This document shows, in pieces, positions 1 to 10,235 of a stretch of 64,000 bases of DNA. The stretch is from NCBI GenBank assembly GCA_030248225.1, contig JASANE010026736.1, positions 80,058 to 144,057 of the forward strand. The letters run 5' to 3'. The translations under genes and the position numbers were made by a program. The notes beneath the pieces were generated by a model. That model was not told where the DNA came from. It did not search any database and saw nothing but the letters and a program-made list of their open reading frames with translations. Position 1 is the stretch's first letter; each line of letters begins with the position of its first letter. This stretch comes from Trileptium ribeirensis (taxonomy: Eukaryota; Nematoda; Enoplea; Enoplida; Thoracostomopsidae).

Positions 1-507
1 ACCATTTAGTTTCATACAAGCTATTCAGTGTTGGGTTTACATGCCCATCAAAACTACAATGGAGCAACGTTATCCATGGCACTATCTAATCAGAACAAAA
101 CACTTTCCGAAGTATAACTTCAGCCTTTCAGGATGGAGTTTTATCTTTACTACTTGAAAAGCATGATCTGTCAATGGATAAGCCTGGTTTTAGGAGTGAA
201 TGAAGTTGAATTAATGCAGAATTGCACTTTTATCACCGTTTTGTGAGACGCGTTGGCTCCAAATTGCTCCTTTCATGTACAAAACACGTGCCTTATTTCG
301 TAGAGAAATAATTTTTCGTGAAAAAAGGATCTAATGTGGTATATAAACAACTAATTGATGATAAAAATTCATGCATTACTTAACGTTCCTGATTTTACTA
401 TCGTCTTGGAATTTTTACCTCCGCTAAATTCTGTTATCGCTTTTATGCTACCAAACTTAACATTTTGGTATTATCCAGTGTATTAATCGGTTTTGTATTT
501 TGTTTAG
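1..507. other. AT-rich non-coding DNA, probably intron
   Basis: No coding region is visible on either strand. The stretch ends in a T-rich tract and AG at 506-507, which fits a 3' splice site for the exon that follows. Confidence 0.5.
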
Positions 508-677
508 AAATCAAGCAAATCGACACCCAAATGAATCGTCTAAGCTCAGTGCTGGAACGCCTTGAAAAGCATAACGACGAGGTTAATAGTCGAATGCAGG
601 CGCTGCTAGAAAACACACAGAAACAACGGCAAATGCGTCGCGATTCACTTCGCCAGGCGAGTTACCAATATTCGTGA
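508..677 (+). CDS. BBLN: Last exon of a BBLN/UPF0184-like coiled-coil protein
   Basis: The exon follows a T-rich tract ending in AG at 506-507 and reads to TGA at 675-677. The encoded stretch of about 55 residues is a heptad-rich helix of the pattern IKQIDTQMNRL, LERLEKHNDEV, then RMQALLENTQKQRQ. The LE-K-x-ND core followed by R-x-Q-x-LLE and Q-x-R is the signature I know from the small BBLN (bublin, C9orf16/UPF0184) proteins, which are coiled-coil partners of intermediate filaments. Only the conserved C-terminal half is here; the N-terminal exon would lie upstream of the window or in the first 500 bases and was not found. It could instead be another short coiled-coil protein. The splice site and spacing support a real exon. 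Confidence 0.55.
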
Positions 678-1386
678 AAACATGGCTGTCTCTCGCTCGA
701 AATACAGCCATTTCTGACGCGTACTGTAATTATTTGTGTATTCTAGTATACAAAAAGGCACAGTAATCGTCATAAATTACCTTGCAAGCACGGTTGATAA
801 CATCGAGCAAGCAGTAGTCATCTCTGACGACTGGAGATATATACTCTGGAAGTTTTGCCGCATACATTCTTATATTGATGAACTAACCATAATCAACTTT
901 CTTCCCCGTATCCAATTGTTATTGTGTCGTGCTTGTTTTACACCAGATGCTGCCTTCACGTTTCAGTTTACAAACAGCGAATTCGGCGGAATTTTACTTC
1001 GATTTGTTGCTTATTCACTGTACCTTCTTATTAAGTGGTAGTTTTAGCCAGGAAGTAAAAAATAGTCACGACAGGTTTGCCGAGATTACTCAAAAATGCT
1101 ACTCTACAACAAAGAATATGTTTTAGGACAGAAATAAAACACTTGGAAATTTGACCGACCGCAATTACTGGTGTCCCTTGTGGAATAGATGTCATTTTCA
1201 AATTCTTTAGTTCATTAAAAACGGCCTTTGCACATTCTGGTGCTAACGACTTAAAATTAAATTCAGAGCGGTCTCTGCGCCAAAGTTTACCGCGTTTTTA
1301 TTTTGTTACCGACGAAATTAATTGTCAATATCAAACCTTAAATCGGAAGCACTACATTTTTCGATGTCGACCAAAAAATTTTTAGG
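678..1386. other. Non-coding stretch
   Basis: AT-rich sequence with short frames that lack splice or codon support. Nothing recognisable. Confidence 0.4.
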
Positions 1387-1866
1387 CCGGGATACGTATG
1401 ACCTGTGAAGACTTTCGATGATAGGGGTCGCTGTCGGTCAAGTAGGGGTACGTATGACCTGTGAAAACGTTCAATGATGGGGTCACTGTCGGACGTATGA
1501 CCTGTAAAGACCTTCGACGAATGGGGTCGCTGTCGACCTGTGAAATCCTTCGATGATAGGGATCGCTGTCGGTCAAGTAGGAATACGTATTACCTGTGAA
1601 GACGTTCGATGATAGGGGTTGCTTTCGATCAAGTAGAGATACGTCTCACCTGTGACGACGTTCGATGAGAGGGGTTGCTGTCGGTCAAAGGGATACATAT
1701 GACCTGTGAAGACGTTCTATGATAGTAGTCGCTGTCGGACAAGTAGGCATTCGTATAACCTGTGAAGACGTTCGATGATAGGGGTCGCTGTCGGTGAAGT
1801 AGGAATACGTATCACCTGTGACGACGTTCGATGAGAGGGGTCGCTGTCGGTGAAGTAGGGATAGCT
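1387..1866. repeat. 56-bp minisatellite, about nine copies
   Basis: The unit of about 56 bp reads GGATACGTATGACCTGTGAA, then GACGTTCGATGATAGGGGTC, then GCTGTCGGTCAAGTA. About nine head-to-tail copies are visible. The third and fourth are shortened and several carry shared variants (for example GACGACGTTCGATGAGAGG), suggesting unequal exchange. Short frames across it are products of the repeat. Confidence 0.9.
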
Positions 1867-2292
1867 TAGCCCCGTTTTGGAGTCCGGTTTTATACCCTGT
1901 GTGCGTACTTTATAACAGACTAGTGGTAAACGGGGAATATGTAGTTTTCTAGCAAGACAAATAATACAATGACGTCGTTCGGCAAAGCAGTTATTTTAAA
2001 CAGTTAGAAAGGTCCTGTTTCAGACGCTTAACGGAATTACTCACTTCAGGTCTACTTGACGCGAGTTTAATGAAATAATGGCCTTGGAAGCTCTTTGTAG
2101 ATATTGCTGGCTTCTTTTATTTGTCAAAGTTATACCTGGTGGTGGAATAACATAGGGGTCTCCAGTCCGAAGCGTGATTGGAGGAAGCCATAATTTACCT
2201 TGAGAACTCGAAATATCTCATTACCCCTCGCTCTATTTGGAGAAGCCAGCGTATAATGCGTAATAAATTCACTATTACTCTTACTATTTCAG
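1867..2292. other. Non-coding DNA, probably intron
   Basis: No coding region is seen. It ends in CTTACTATTTCAG, a good 3' splice site for the next exon. Confidence 0.4.
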
Positions 2293-2377
2293 AGAGAGCA
2301 GGAATACAAATTACAGCAACAACAGTTTGATCTACAGCTTTCTTCGCTGCTGTCAGCTAGCCGGGCTTCCCGTGAAG
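2293..2377 (+). CDS. Internal exon of an unrecognised gene (Q-rich segment)
   Basis: An 85-base open exon lies between a polypyrimidine tract with AG (2291-2292) and a GT donor (GAAG|GTACG at 2378). It encodes a Gln-rich helical segment beginning REQEYKLQQQQ, then LSSLLSASRASRE. It ends one base into a codon, which is the phase needed by the exon at 5104 (which opens with GT of a glycine codon). That match joins the two across an intron of 2726 bases that holds two transposon remnants. The family is not recognised. Evidence is splice signals and phase only. Confidence 0.5.
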
Positions 2378-2574
2378 GTACGAGATACTATTACTTTGTC
2401 CACCGAATGAAATCGTAGCACATAGCTAAAATTCGGTGATATTTTTAAAAAAGCTAGTCTGGCGCTTTTCGTCACTGTTTTTTTGCGGTGGAGTTGATAT
2501 GGAAATTATTGTTAAAAATCTTTAAATTGTAACTCTCACATCGAGCGGAAACGAAGTAAGTGTAGATATTCTTC

Positions 2575-2709
2575 GCTTAGTGACCATTTCGTCGTTCTAC
2601 CTTCAGTTTCATGAGCCCCTTTTAAGTCCCACAGCAGCATTTATACACCGGCAATACTTCAGTGACAACGCTGCCGCCATTTTAGTCAGATATCAAAGAT
2701 ATAACAACA
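2575..2709. repeat. Direct repeat, copy 1 (flanks MITE)
   Basis: This stretch of about 130 bp (GCTTAGTGACCATTTCGTCG onward) recurs at 3108-3231 with scattered substitutions. The mariner-like MITE sits immediately after this copy. Confidence 0.8.
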
Positions 2710-2713
2710 CATA

Positions 2714-3041
2714 CAGTTACACTCAGAATTAAGTGCTTATAAAATCGAACGCAGACTAAATCGAACGAAAGCGCAATCGATCGATCTTCGTTTAAACGAA
2801 ATTCGTTAAATTAAACGCAAACTAACATTTTTTATGTAAAAATATTTCGTATTTCAACACAATTGGAATTCGTTAAATTAAATTGAACTAACATGCTTTA
2901 TTAAATTTTTATTTTGACGAAATCTAAATTCGTTAAATTAATCGAATTTCGTTTAAAAGACCGATTTTCGTTTAAACGCAAACGATGGAAATCGAACGAA
3001 GTTTCGATCGATTTTTGAGCACTTAATTCTGATTGTAACTG
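2714..3041. mobile_element. Tc1/mariner-like MITE
   Basis: Near-perfect terminal inverted repeats: CAGTTACACTCAGAATTAAG at the left end matches the reverse complement of the right end with one mismatch over about 23 bp. TA dinucleotides sit directly outside both ends (2712-2713 and 3042-3043). CAGT termini and a TA target duplication are typical of Tc1/mariner. The interior is AT-rich with further self-complementary TCGTTTAAACG-type motifs and no transposase frame, so it is non-autonomous. Confidence 0.85.
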
Positions 3042-3107
3042 TAGTTAAATATCTATAACTAGTAATTCGCAAAGCCAGGGGACATGAAACGAATATAGCC
3101 AGTTTGC

Positions 3108-3231
3108 GCTTAGTGACCATTTCGTCGTTCTACCTTCAGCTTCTTGAGTCCCTTTAAAGTCCCACTATGACAGTTGACACCGGTAGTACTTCAATGACAA
3201 CTCCGCAGCCGTTTTAATAATATAACAAAAA
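3108..3231. repeat. Direct repeat, copy 2
   Basis: Second copy of the stretch at 2575-2709, same orientation, with small indels. No coding potential seen. Confidence 0.8.
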
Positions 3232-4287
3232 CTGAAGAACTCTATTTCGTCCTCCAATGAATGATTAAAAAGAAGAAAACTTTTTAAATTTATAAATAAT
3301 AAATTAAAAAAAATTTGATTTGAAGATTTATTTTTGACGTTGTATTATTTGACGGCATACCGTTCAAATACAGTTATTTTTTGTATTCAGGAGCCACAAA
3401 ACCTATAGACATACTGTAATGACCTACGTACATCTATATTGAAAAAGTGGCAAAATTTGACAATTTTTGATGTCAAAATTTACGAAACTTTGCCACTTCA
3501 CCGTCCCGCAGGCCTAATACAATCTGGAGTTAGAGTAAAGAAACCAACGTGTTTGACGGGTTTAATCCTATGATCCTATCGTTTACCCCCAACGAGCAAG
3601 AAAATTACTTTATTTTTTTAATTTTAATTATAACGGTATTCTTATATGGTTCATAGCTCGAAAACGTATACAGTAAGGTTGTAGCTTCCGGTGAGAGGAT
3701 TCTGTCTCCATTTCTCGACCCGATGCCTCAGCAAGAGTTATAACAAAATGTTGTTCGACCCCTAAATGGCCAAAATCAAAAAATCTGTAATTTTTGTCGT
3801 TTGTGAAAATTTAGTTAGAACAGGGCAGATACAAGTTTAGGGGAATAACTGCATTTCGTTACGCGTCGAATCAAAAAATTACGAAAAATCATCAATCTGG
3901 TGAAAAGTTATGCGACAAACAGCCTGGCAAAAAAGGATTTTTTTAGCAATTAGTTGCTATTTAAGGAAACTCTGCTTTTTCTAACACTAGTGGTAATATT
4001 AGCTAGAAACAAGGGGAATGATAGTGTTGTTATGGTTTAAATGTATCTACTTAGTTCGATTGCATCTGAACCGTAATTCCTCTACTTTAATACCAATAAT
4101 AGTGTCTGCCGCCGCCAACATTCTTACAAACGTTTACAAAGGTCGTGCCGCAACACAATATAGCGACGAGCGTTGAAGGGAAAAGGGAAAACGTAGTTCG
4201 CTACCGTTATTTCAGTAGGTGTCGTATTTAGATTGTAATGCTTAATAATAGATGTTATTTGTATTTGTTTAACTTTTTTGATATACG
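3232..4287. other. Intronic non-coding DNA
   Basis: AT-rich, no gene or clear repeat recognised. It lies within the presumed intron 2378-5103. Confidence 0.4.
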
Positions 4288-4290
4288 TTA

Positions 4291-4991
4291 TGCATAATTT
4301 ACCTTAACATGTGTGCGCCTATGGCCGGATTCTGTCACAGAGCCAATTCCGGCTCGTAACAAAAACGCACAGCCACATTCGGCCTTTCGTAAATAAAATA
4401 AATAGCTAAGTTATGCTAGTATGTTTGTACGAGCCGGGAGTGGCTATGTCTCAGGGTTAGATAGCCGGGACGGGCTACTGAAAAAATATTTATTACATTC
4501 AGTTTAGCAGATTGTGTTACATCGAAAATATTTAACTCTAGGCCCAAAAAGGCTAGATTGGTTTTAATTAAAAGCAAAGCACACAAATCTAGGCAAAATA
4601 AATAGGTAAATATCGCTATTTTCAAAATGTTTGTTTAAGCGCCTTATACAAGCCAACCTAGTAGCTATGTAAAACACGCTGTTTCATGCATGAAAATCAT
4701 GCTATTGTAACTGGAAGGATGTTTTACGAATATATGACCATAACTATCATCAATTTCCATTTTTTAATGATTTTCCGTTGTTATCATATATTTCTGGCTT
4801 TTAGATCCAATTCCGGCCCTTCTGCCAATTTATCAGCCTAATTTTACTATTAGCTAAATATAATTTTAGGCTCTGGCTCGGCCCAAAAATGTCACACTGG
4901 TTGACTGCGGCCAGCCAAGCATGGCTTTAGAGCCGCGGTAGACTGTTACAAAATCCGGCCCTGCTGCACACATCTTAAGGTAAATGATGCA
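4291..4991. mobile_element. PIF/Harbinger-like non-autonomous element
   Basis: Imperfect terminal inverted repeats of about 45 bp: TGCATAATTTACCTTAACAT at the left pairs with the right end (TTAAGGTAAATGATGCA). Both ends are bordered by TTA (4288-4290 and 4992-4994), the 3-bp target preference of PIF/Harbinger elements. Sub-terminal GGCCGGATT motifs also pair. No transposase frame. The TIR resembles that of the element at 46458-46858. Confidence 0.8.
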
Positions 4992-5103
4992 TTATTAAGG
5001 TAAATTATTATTTAATTTAAATGGCATTCGCATTATAATACAAGGACGATCGGATAGCTTTCAAAATGAAATGAAATTGTTGTGTTTGTTGTTTATTCTT
5101 CAG

Positions 5104-5504
5104 GTAAACGCATTGAGCTGCCGCCAAGCTTAGCGATGACATCGACCGTGCCCGAAGAAATGATGATCGTCGAAAACGGCGAATCAATGGTGACACACCA
5201 TAACGGCGAATTTTCGTTGCAACAAACTCATCATCATCATATCAACGCTGAGAACCAAAATGAGTCGTCACCACAACATGATATTTTGGCGATGACTGAA
5301 GCCGAAAACGGTCAAGAAATTCCTGAAATTAGATCGAACGACGTTTGCGAAAACGCTACAAAAGCAGCTGTGATCGAACCGGATCAATCGAATCTTGCCG
5401 TCGGATCTAACATTAGCAGCAACGCCGATGATCCTGGATCTGTAGTTGTGGTTGATGACGGAAGCGATTCGGTTCAGAAGACCGGTGAAGCCGGTAGTGG
5501 ATGA
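5104..5504 (+). CDS. Terminal exon of an unrecognised gene
   Basis: The exon follows TTTGTTGTTTATTCTTCAG (AG at 5102-5103) and reads about 133 codons to TGA at 5502-5504. The product is hydrophilic and acidic. It starts GKRIELPPSLAMTSTV, has a His run (THHHHIN), several E/N/S-rich stretches and a valine-aspartate tail (SVVVVDDGSD). It looks like a disordered C-terminus. The phase fits the exon at 2293-2377. No domain or family is recognised. Long open length and codon-like composition in AT-rich surroundings support coding. Confidence 0.55.
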
Positions 5505-7401
5505 AGTAGACGATATGGACGATTCAGCTGGTGACAAACAGTAGAACATTGCAATCTGACAAAAAAAGTGCAATTGCGGTGGTATAATTTGTTTTCAGGA
5601 GAATGTGGGAAGCCATAAATGAAGCTGGTAATGGGGCCTCCATTTTATGCCCTCTAGCTAACACGCACTTAATTTTCGTATGAGTGTAACTAAAAATTTC
5701 TTTCTTTGCGCCTAATTTTAATAGTGACGTTACGAACGCACGACTAACCTTGTCTAGCCTGCCCCCCCGTGATCGAAGGCGAGACCTCCTCATGGTGGTT
5801 ACTGGAGATTACGTGAAGACTTCCAAATCCGCCTCCCGTTAGATGCCCCTGTGGCCTGGTGTCCCACAGCCTGTCAGGTTTGCTAGGTGCGGCCCTTCAC
5901 CGCCAGGAATGAGTCTTTTCGCCTTGGCTCACACTCAAGGGGACTAAGTACGATGGAATGGCCTCAAGCGACTGTTGTCATCCCTGCAATTCTGTGGTAG
6001 CCAGATCTGCTAGGATTCATCATTTTATAATAATTCTTTATGCTTTTTATAAAAACATAGCCAATGTTTATCTGGTGAGTTTATTTAGATTCTTATGTAA
6101 CACTTGAAACATTCTAGATGTTCGGATATTTTTTGCGCTTCTTGACTGAGAAAGAAAATTTGTCACGAGTTTTTCTGTGATTGATTTTGTACAAAGTTGG
6201 GGTATTCATTCTCAACCATAATTATCCTGCTGTGTAATGTCACATAGACTGTTGCAGAATATTTTATCACCTTCGAAATTAAGTATAATGGTCAAGTAGG
6301 GTACGTAGATTTTGGCTCTTCCCAGGATAACTATGTGGATAACAATAGGTGTATTGCGCGCCTGTATAAACGAGAAGCTTGCTCTAACGAATTATTGGTG
6401 AAAATAGGCGGACAAATACAGTAGTCAAAATGGCTGTAGCTCGCTCGAAAGTGACTCCAAATGTGGAATGATTTCTGGTAAGTAGTAGTGTTAGGTAGGA
6501 CGCTCTGTCCAATCAGTTACACTGTTTTTAACCAAATTACCAAACCAAATATTTAGCAGTGCATGATGCTTCTGTTACGACCGTTGGGTTTGCATTCGTG
6601 TCAGGCCTTTGTAAAATTGATTGAATTATGTAAACGTTTAGAGCATGACATGAAAATATTAATGACATTTTGGTTGAACATTGTTGTATTTAGGTAATGA
6701 ATGGGTCACCATTACTCCACAGATTGTAATACCTACGAGAGAATAATTAATTGGGGCTTTGTATAATAATAATAATTTTGACCTCAGTTATCTTTTTATT
6801 TCGCAAACATGAGAAACAAAATGCTATATCATGGATTAGTGAGGTCATGGATCTCTAAACAGCTTAATATAGAGTCACCGATTTGACAATAAGTATCATT
6901 GTTCAATGACCAATGTGGCCTTGCGGCATTTTTGTGAACCTCGATTTGAGATCGTCAACGAAGCTCTGTTTCCATTTGGTGTGATCTGCCATTTAGTTTC
7001 AAGCGTTCACAGGGCTAGGCTGAGATCTTCATTTTTTATGCGATATTCGGGAAAAAATATACGTGCACGTGTGTTATTGAAGAATTTCCGTTAAAGGCAT
7101 TGTGAAAATGCGTGCTATCCGCTTCACACAGCGATCCGGCACAGTACCAATTTAAGCCACTACCAAGGTGCTGTGTTGCTAGATGGTTGCCACGACCTAG
7201 TTCGATAAAGCATTAACTTTGCTTCTAAATGTTCGTCGTCCGAAAAAATTAAAAAAACGACAATACTGTGTTTAAGAGCCTTAGTTTTCTCAAACGTCAT
7301 GCCGCAGCAAAGGAACACTGAATTCTTATTTATCCGCTAGGGTGTAAGTCCAGTTGTTAGTATTATTTTTATTCTCCGATTTCTATTTTTATTACCTATC
7401 C
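5505..7401. other. Non-coding DNA with a GC-richer patch
   Basis: Downstream flank of the preceding gene. 5740-6020 is clearly GC-richer than its surroundings and has no open frame; it could be a fragment of a retroelement UTR, but nothing diagnostic is present. The remainder is AT-rich without recognisable features. Confidence 0.4.
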
Positions 7402-7740
7402 TCTAAGTCGAAGCCGTATTATAATAATTTTTTTGTCATTTTGCTGTATTTTTTAATCTTTGGTCTTATTCTGAATATGCATAATAGGAATATTACTGCA
7501 AACTCTTCCAAACCGTGTAGGTTTGCACATTGTTCTATTTTTAATCTATTATAATAAACAAAATATTAGTCCAATCATTCTAAGTCAAAACCGTATTATA
7601 ATAATTTTTTGTCATTTAGCTGTATTTTGTTAGTCTTTGTTCTGAATATGCATAATAGGATTATTCCTGTAAACAAAACTGCGTTTTTCTTCAAAATAGT
7701 GTAGATTTGCACATTGTTCTGTCTATTATCATACATTGTG
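7402..7740. repeat. Diverged tandem duplication, unit about 178 bp
   Basis: The block starting CTAAGTCGAAGCCGTATTAT at 7402 recurs from 7580 with substitutions and small indels. Both copies contain CTGAATATGCATAATAGGA. No coding potential. Confidence 0.8.
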
Positions 7741-8559
7741 TTAATAAGGACCAATGGAAAAGAAAATATTAGCTCAATAATTTAGGTAATACACCGTTTA
7801 TTGTTTTCAATATTTTCAGCGCCCCATATTGGTTGTGTTACCCAGTTATTTATATTATATCAAGTCCACCTTATAACGTTTGGCTAGTGCAGATAACATG
7901 CATGGTCTATATATTTCGCTAATCAATCATTATAACGGAACAGAGTGATTTTGTAAATAATATTGTGTTTCTGCGCCGGTGTGAAGTGGTGACGGTATAA
8001 AAAAACTTATGGGTGTCAAAATAATATTAATTTAATTGGAATCCCATTTGCGGATTAATAATGTTCAAAATTGTATACATATGAAGCTGTGTTGTTGGAT
8101 TCCAGCAGTGAATATGTGCATCGAACTACATAAAATGGTTTATTGTTTAAAAACACGTTAAATTTTGTTGTTAGAAATATTTTGAGAATCAACGTGTCTT
8201 TTAAGACTAAAAAAATAATGTGTTTCGATTGTCATTAATATGTAGTTATATTTTTTGCAAACGACGTGACAGATATAACCGCGAATAGCGGTTACATGAT
8301 AGCTTGGCTTTTTTCTAAATTTCTCAGAATTAGACCATCAGAAAAAAATATAGGCTCAGCTAAACAATCAGCTATTCTGTATGCAAAAACTTTGAGTTGG
8401 GTCCGTGGTGTCCACATGTGCTTATCAGAACATAGTGAAACGTCGTGGAGATTGTGTGTTGCAGGGGTGAAATCTTTTAAATTCCATGTGTGTGATCGAC
8501 CATAACTCGAGAACGCCTGAACCGATTTTCATGACCTTGGGCTCATTCGAACCGGCATA

Positions 8560-9270
8560 GTCGATTTACCGTGTACATCCCCGAGCGTCTTGTGATTTGG
8601 TTTCTGGTTCCGGGGTCAAGGGTCAAAATGTGGGTTTTTTCGCCCCATTTTAGTACCCTTCACGGAAGCAAGGTTATTTTTATCTTAACATTCTAATTTC
8701 TTTCTCTGGTTGGTTTTATTTCATACTAAAATGATAAATGCCGATGCCTCTTTTTTTGTTTTTCGATTAAGACTACGGTTTTAGAGTTATGGGGTTTAAG
8801 GTATGGCACCCTCATGGTTCCTCTTACCAAGATTGGAAAATTTATTCTGACGCTCTGGGTGACAGAAAAGTTTCAATTGAGGGCTTTCAGGCATGGGAAA
8901 CTCATTGCCGGTATTGGTTTTACTCTGCGACCCATGGTTTCATGGGTACAAGGGTATGGCGCCTCTTTGGTTCAGGGTCGGAGGTCAAAACGAGGGTTTT
9001 TTACACCATTTCAGTAGCCTTCGCGGAAGCAAGGTTATTTTTATCGTAACTTTCGAATTTTTTTTCTCTAGTTGGCTTTATTTCATAGTAAAATGATAAA
9101 TGCATCTTTTTTATTTTTCGATTAAGGCTCTGGTTCTGGAGTTATGGGGTTTGAGGTACCCTCGTGGTTCCTCGACTCAAAATTTGTTCAGCCGTCTTGG
9201 GCGGCTGATAAGTTGCACCTGGGGGTTTTGGAGCATGGGAAACTCATTGCCGGTGTTAGTTATGTTGTAA
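8560..9270. repeat. Diverged tandem duplication, unit about 340-360 bp
   Basis: Two copies share GGAAGCAAGGTTATTTTTAT (8664 and 9025), AAAATGATAAATGC, TTTTTCGATTAAG, AGTTATGGGGTTT and CATGGGAAACTCATTGCCGG (8892 and 9234). The open frames over it do not line up between copies, so I do not call a gene. Confidence 0.8.
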
Positions 9271-9469
9271 CTTGTGCTGGTATTGTGTGTTGTCCACATA
9301 TAGCATATCGACGAATGCTATCGAGAGCTGATTTGATGTACACGCGAAAGGCGTAGGTGTACCTATGCTTCACTACATTCTGCAATCTCGATAGAGTTAC
9401 TAGTTGTATAGCCGTTGTTCCCTGTCACGGGTCTTTGAAGCTAACATGATTTTTAAGATGTCAAAAAGT

Positions 9470-9535
9470 GTCCGTGGAAGTGTATTCGAACCCACGAGGT
9501 TACGTCTAATGTACCAATTAGCCCGACCGGAAGGT
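9470..9535 (-). other. tRNA-like promoter remnant, possible SINE head
   Basis: On the minus strand an A-box-like GGGCTAATTGG (about 9514-9526) is followed by a B-box-like GGGTTCGAAT (9484-9493). The spacing is about ten bases too short for a working tRNA and no closed acceptor stem is visible. This fits a tRNA-derived SINE remnant or chance. Confidence 0.25.
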
Positions 9536-9660
9536 TCCGATTCAGAAAGATGTGACAAGCCACAGCCTATTTATTTATCGTGTTCAAGCTACGCATTTGG
9601 TTGTTTGTATATAAAAATAATAGCAATTTTTGCACTCGTATTTTCAGCTATGTAGTATAG

Positions 9661-10235
9661 TTACGTTTTTTGTGGGTTTACTGCCATTTTGTCATTGTAT
9701 ACTATTGGCGTAATAGTTATGCTAATAATTAATATTGTATTGCATATGACATTATAATAGCATCACTGGAACGGAACTTTACAATCACGATTGTACTACG
9801 CCGGGGTAGAAAAGTTATACTTATTTTACATAAATACTCCTTAATCCGTCAACCGATCCTTGTGATTCAAATGCGATTTGAATGGCATATAAAATTATGT
9901 ATTTATTGAGAAAATTTTGAGTAGCAACGGAAACAAAATTAATCATTAAATTACGTTTTTTGTGGGTTTACTGCCATTTTGTCATTGTATACTATTGGCG
10001 TAATAGTTATGCTAATAATTAATATTGTATTGCATATGACATTATAATAGCATCACTGGAACGGAACTTTACAATCACGATTGTACTACGCCGGGGTAGA
10101 AAAGTTATACTTATTTTACATAAATACTCCTTAATCCGTCAACCGATCCTTGTGATTCAAATGCGATTTGAATGGTATATAAAATTATGTATTTATTGAG
10201 AAAATTTTGAGTAGCAACGGAAACAAAATTAATCA
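9661..10235. repeat. Near-identical tandem duplication, 285-bp unit
   Basis: 9661-9945 recurs at 9951-10235 with only one difference noticed (GAATGGCATAT against GAATGGTATAT). A 5-bp spacer TTAAA separates the copies. No TG...CA ends, TIRs or coding frame. The near-identity marks a recent event. Confidence 0.92.

Noticed and set aside
1387..1866. CRISPR-like array
   Set aside because: Units are contiguous 56-bp repeats without unique spacers, in a eukaryotic context; it is a minisatellite.
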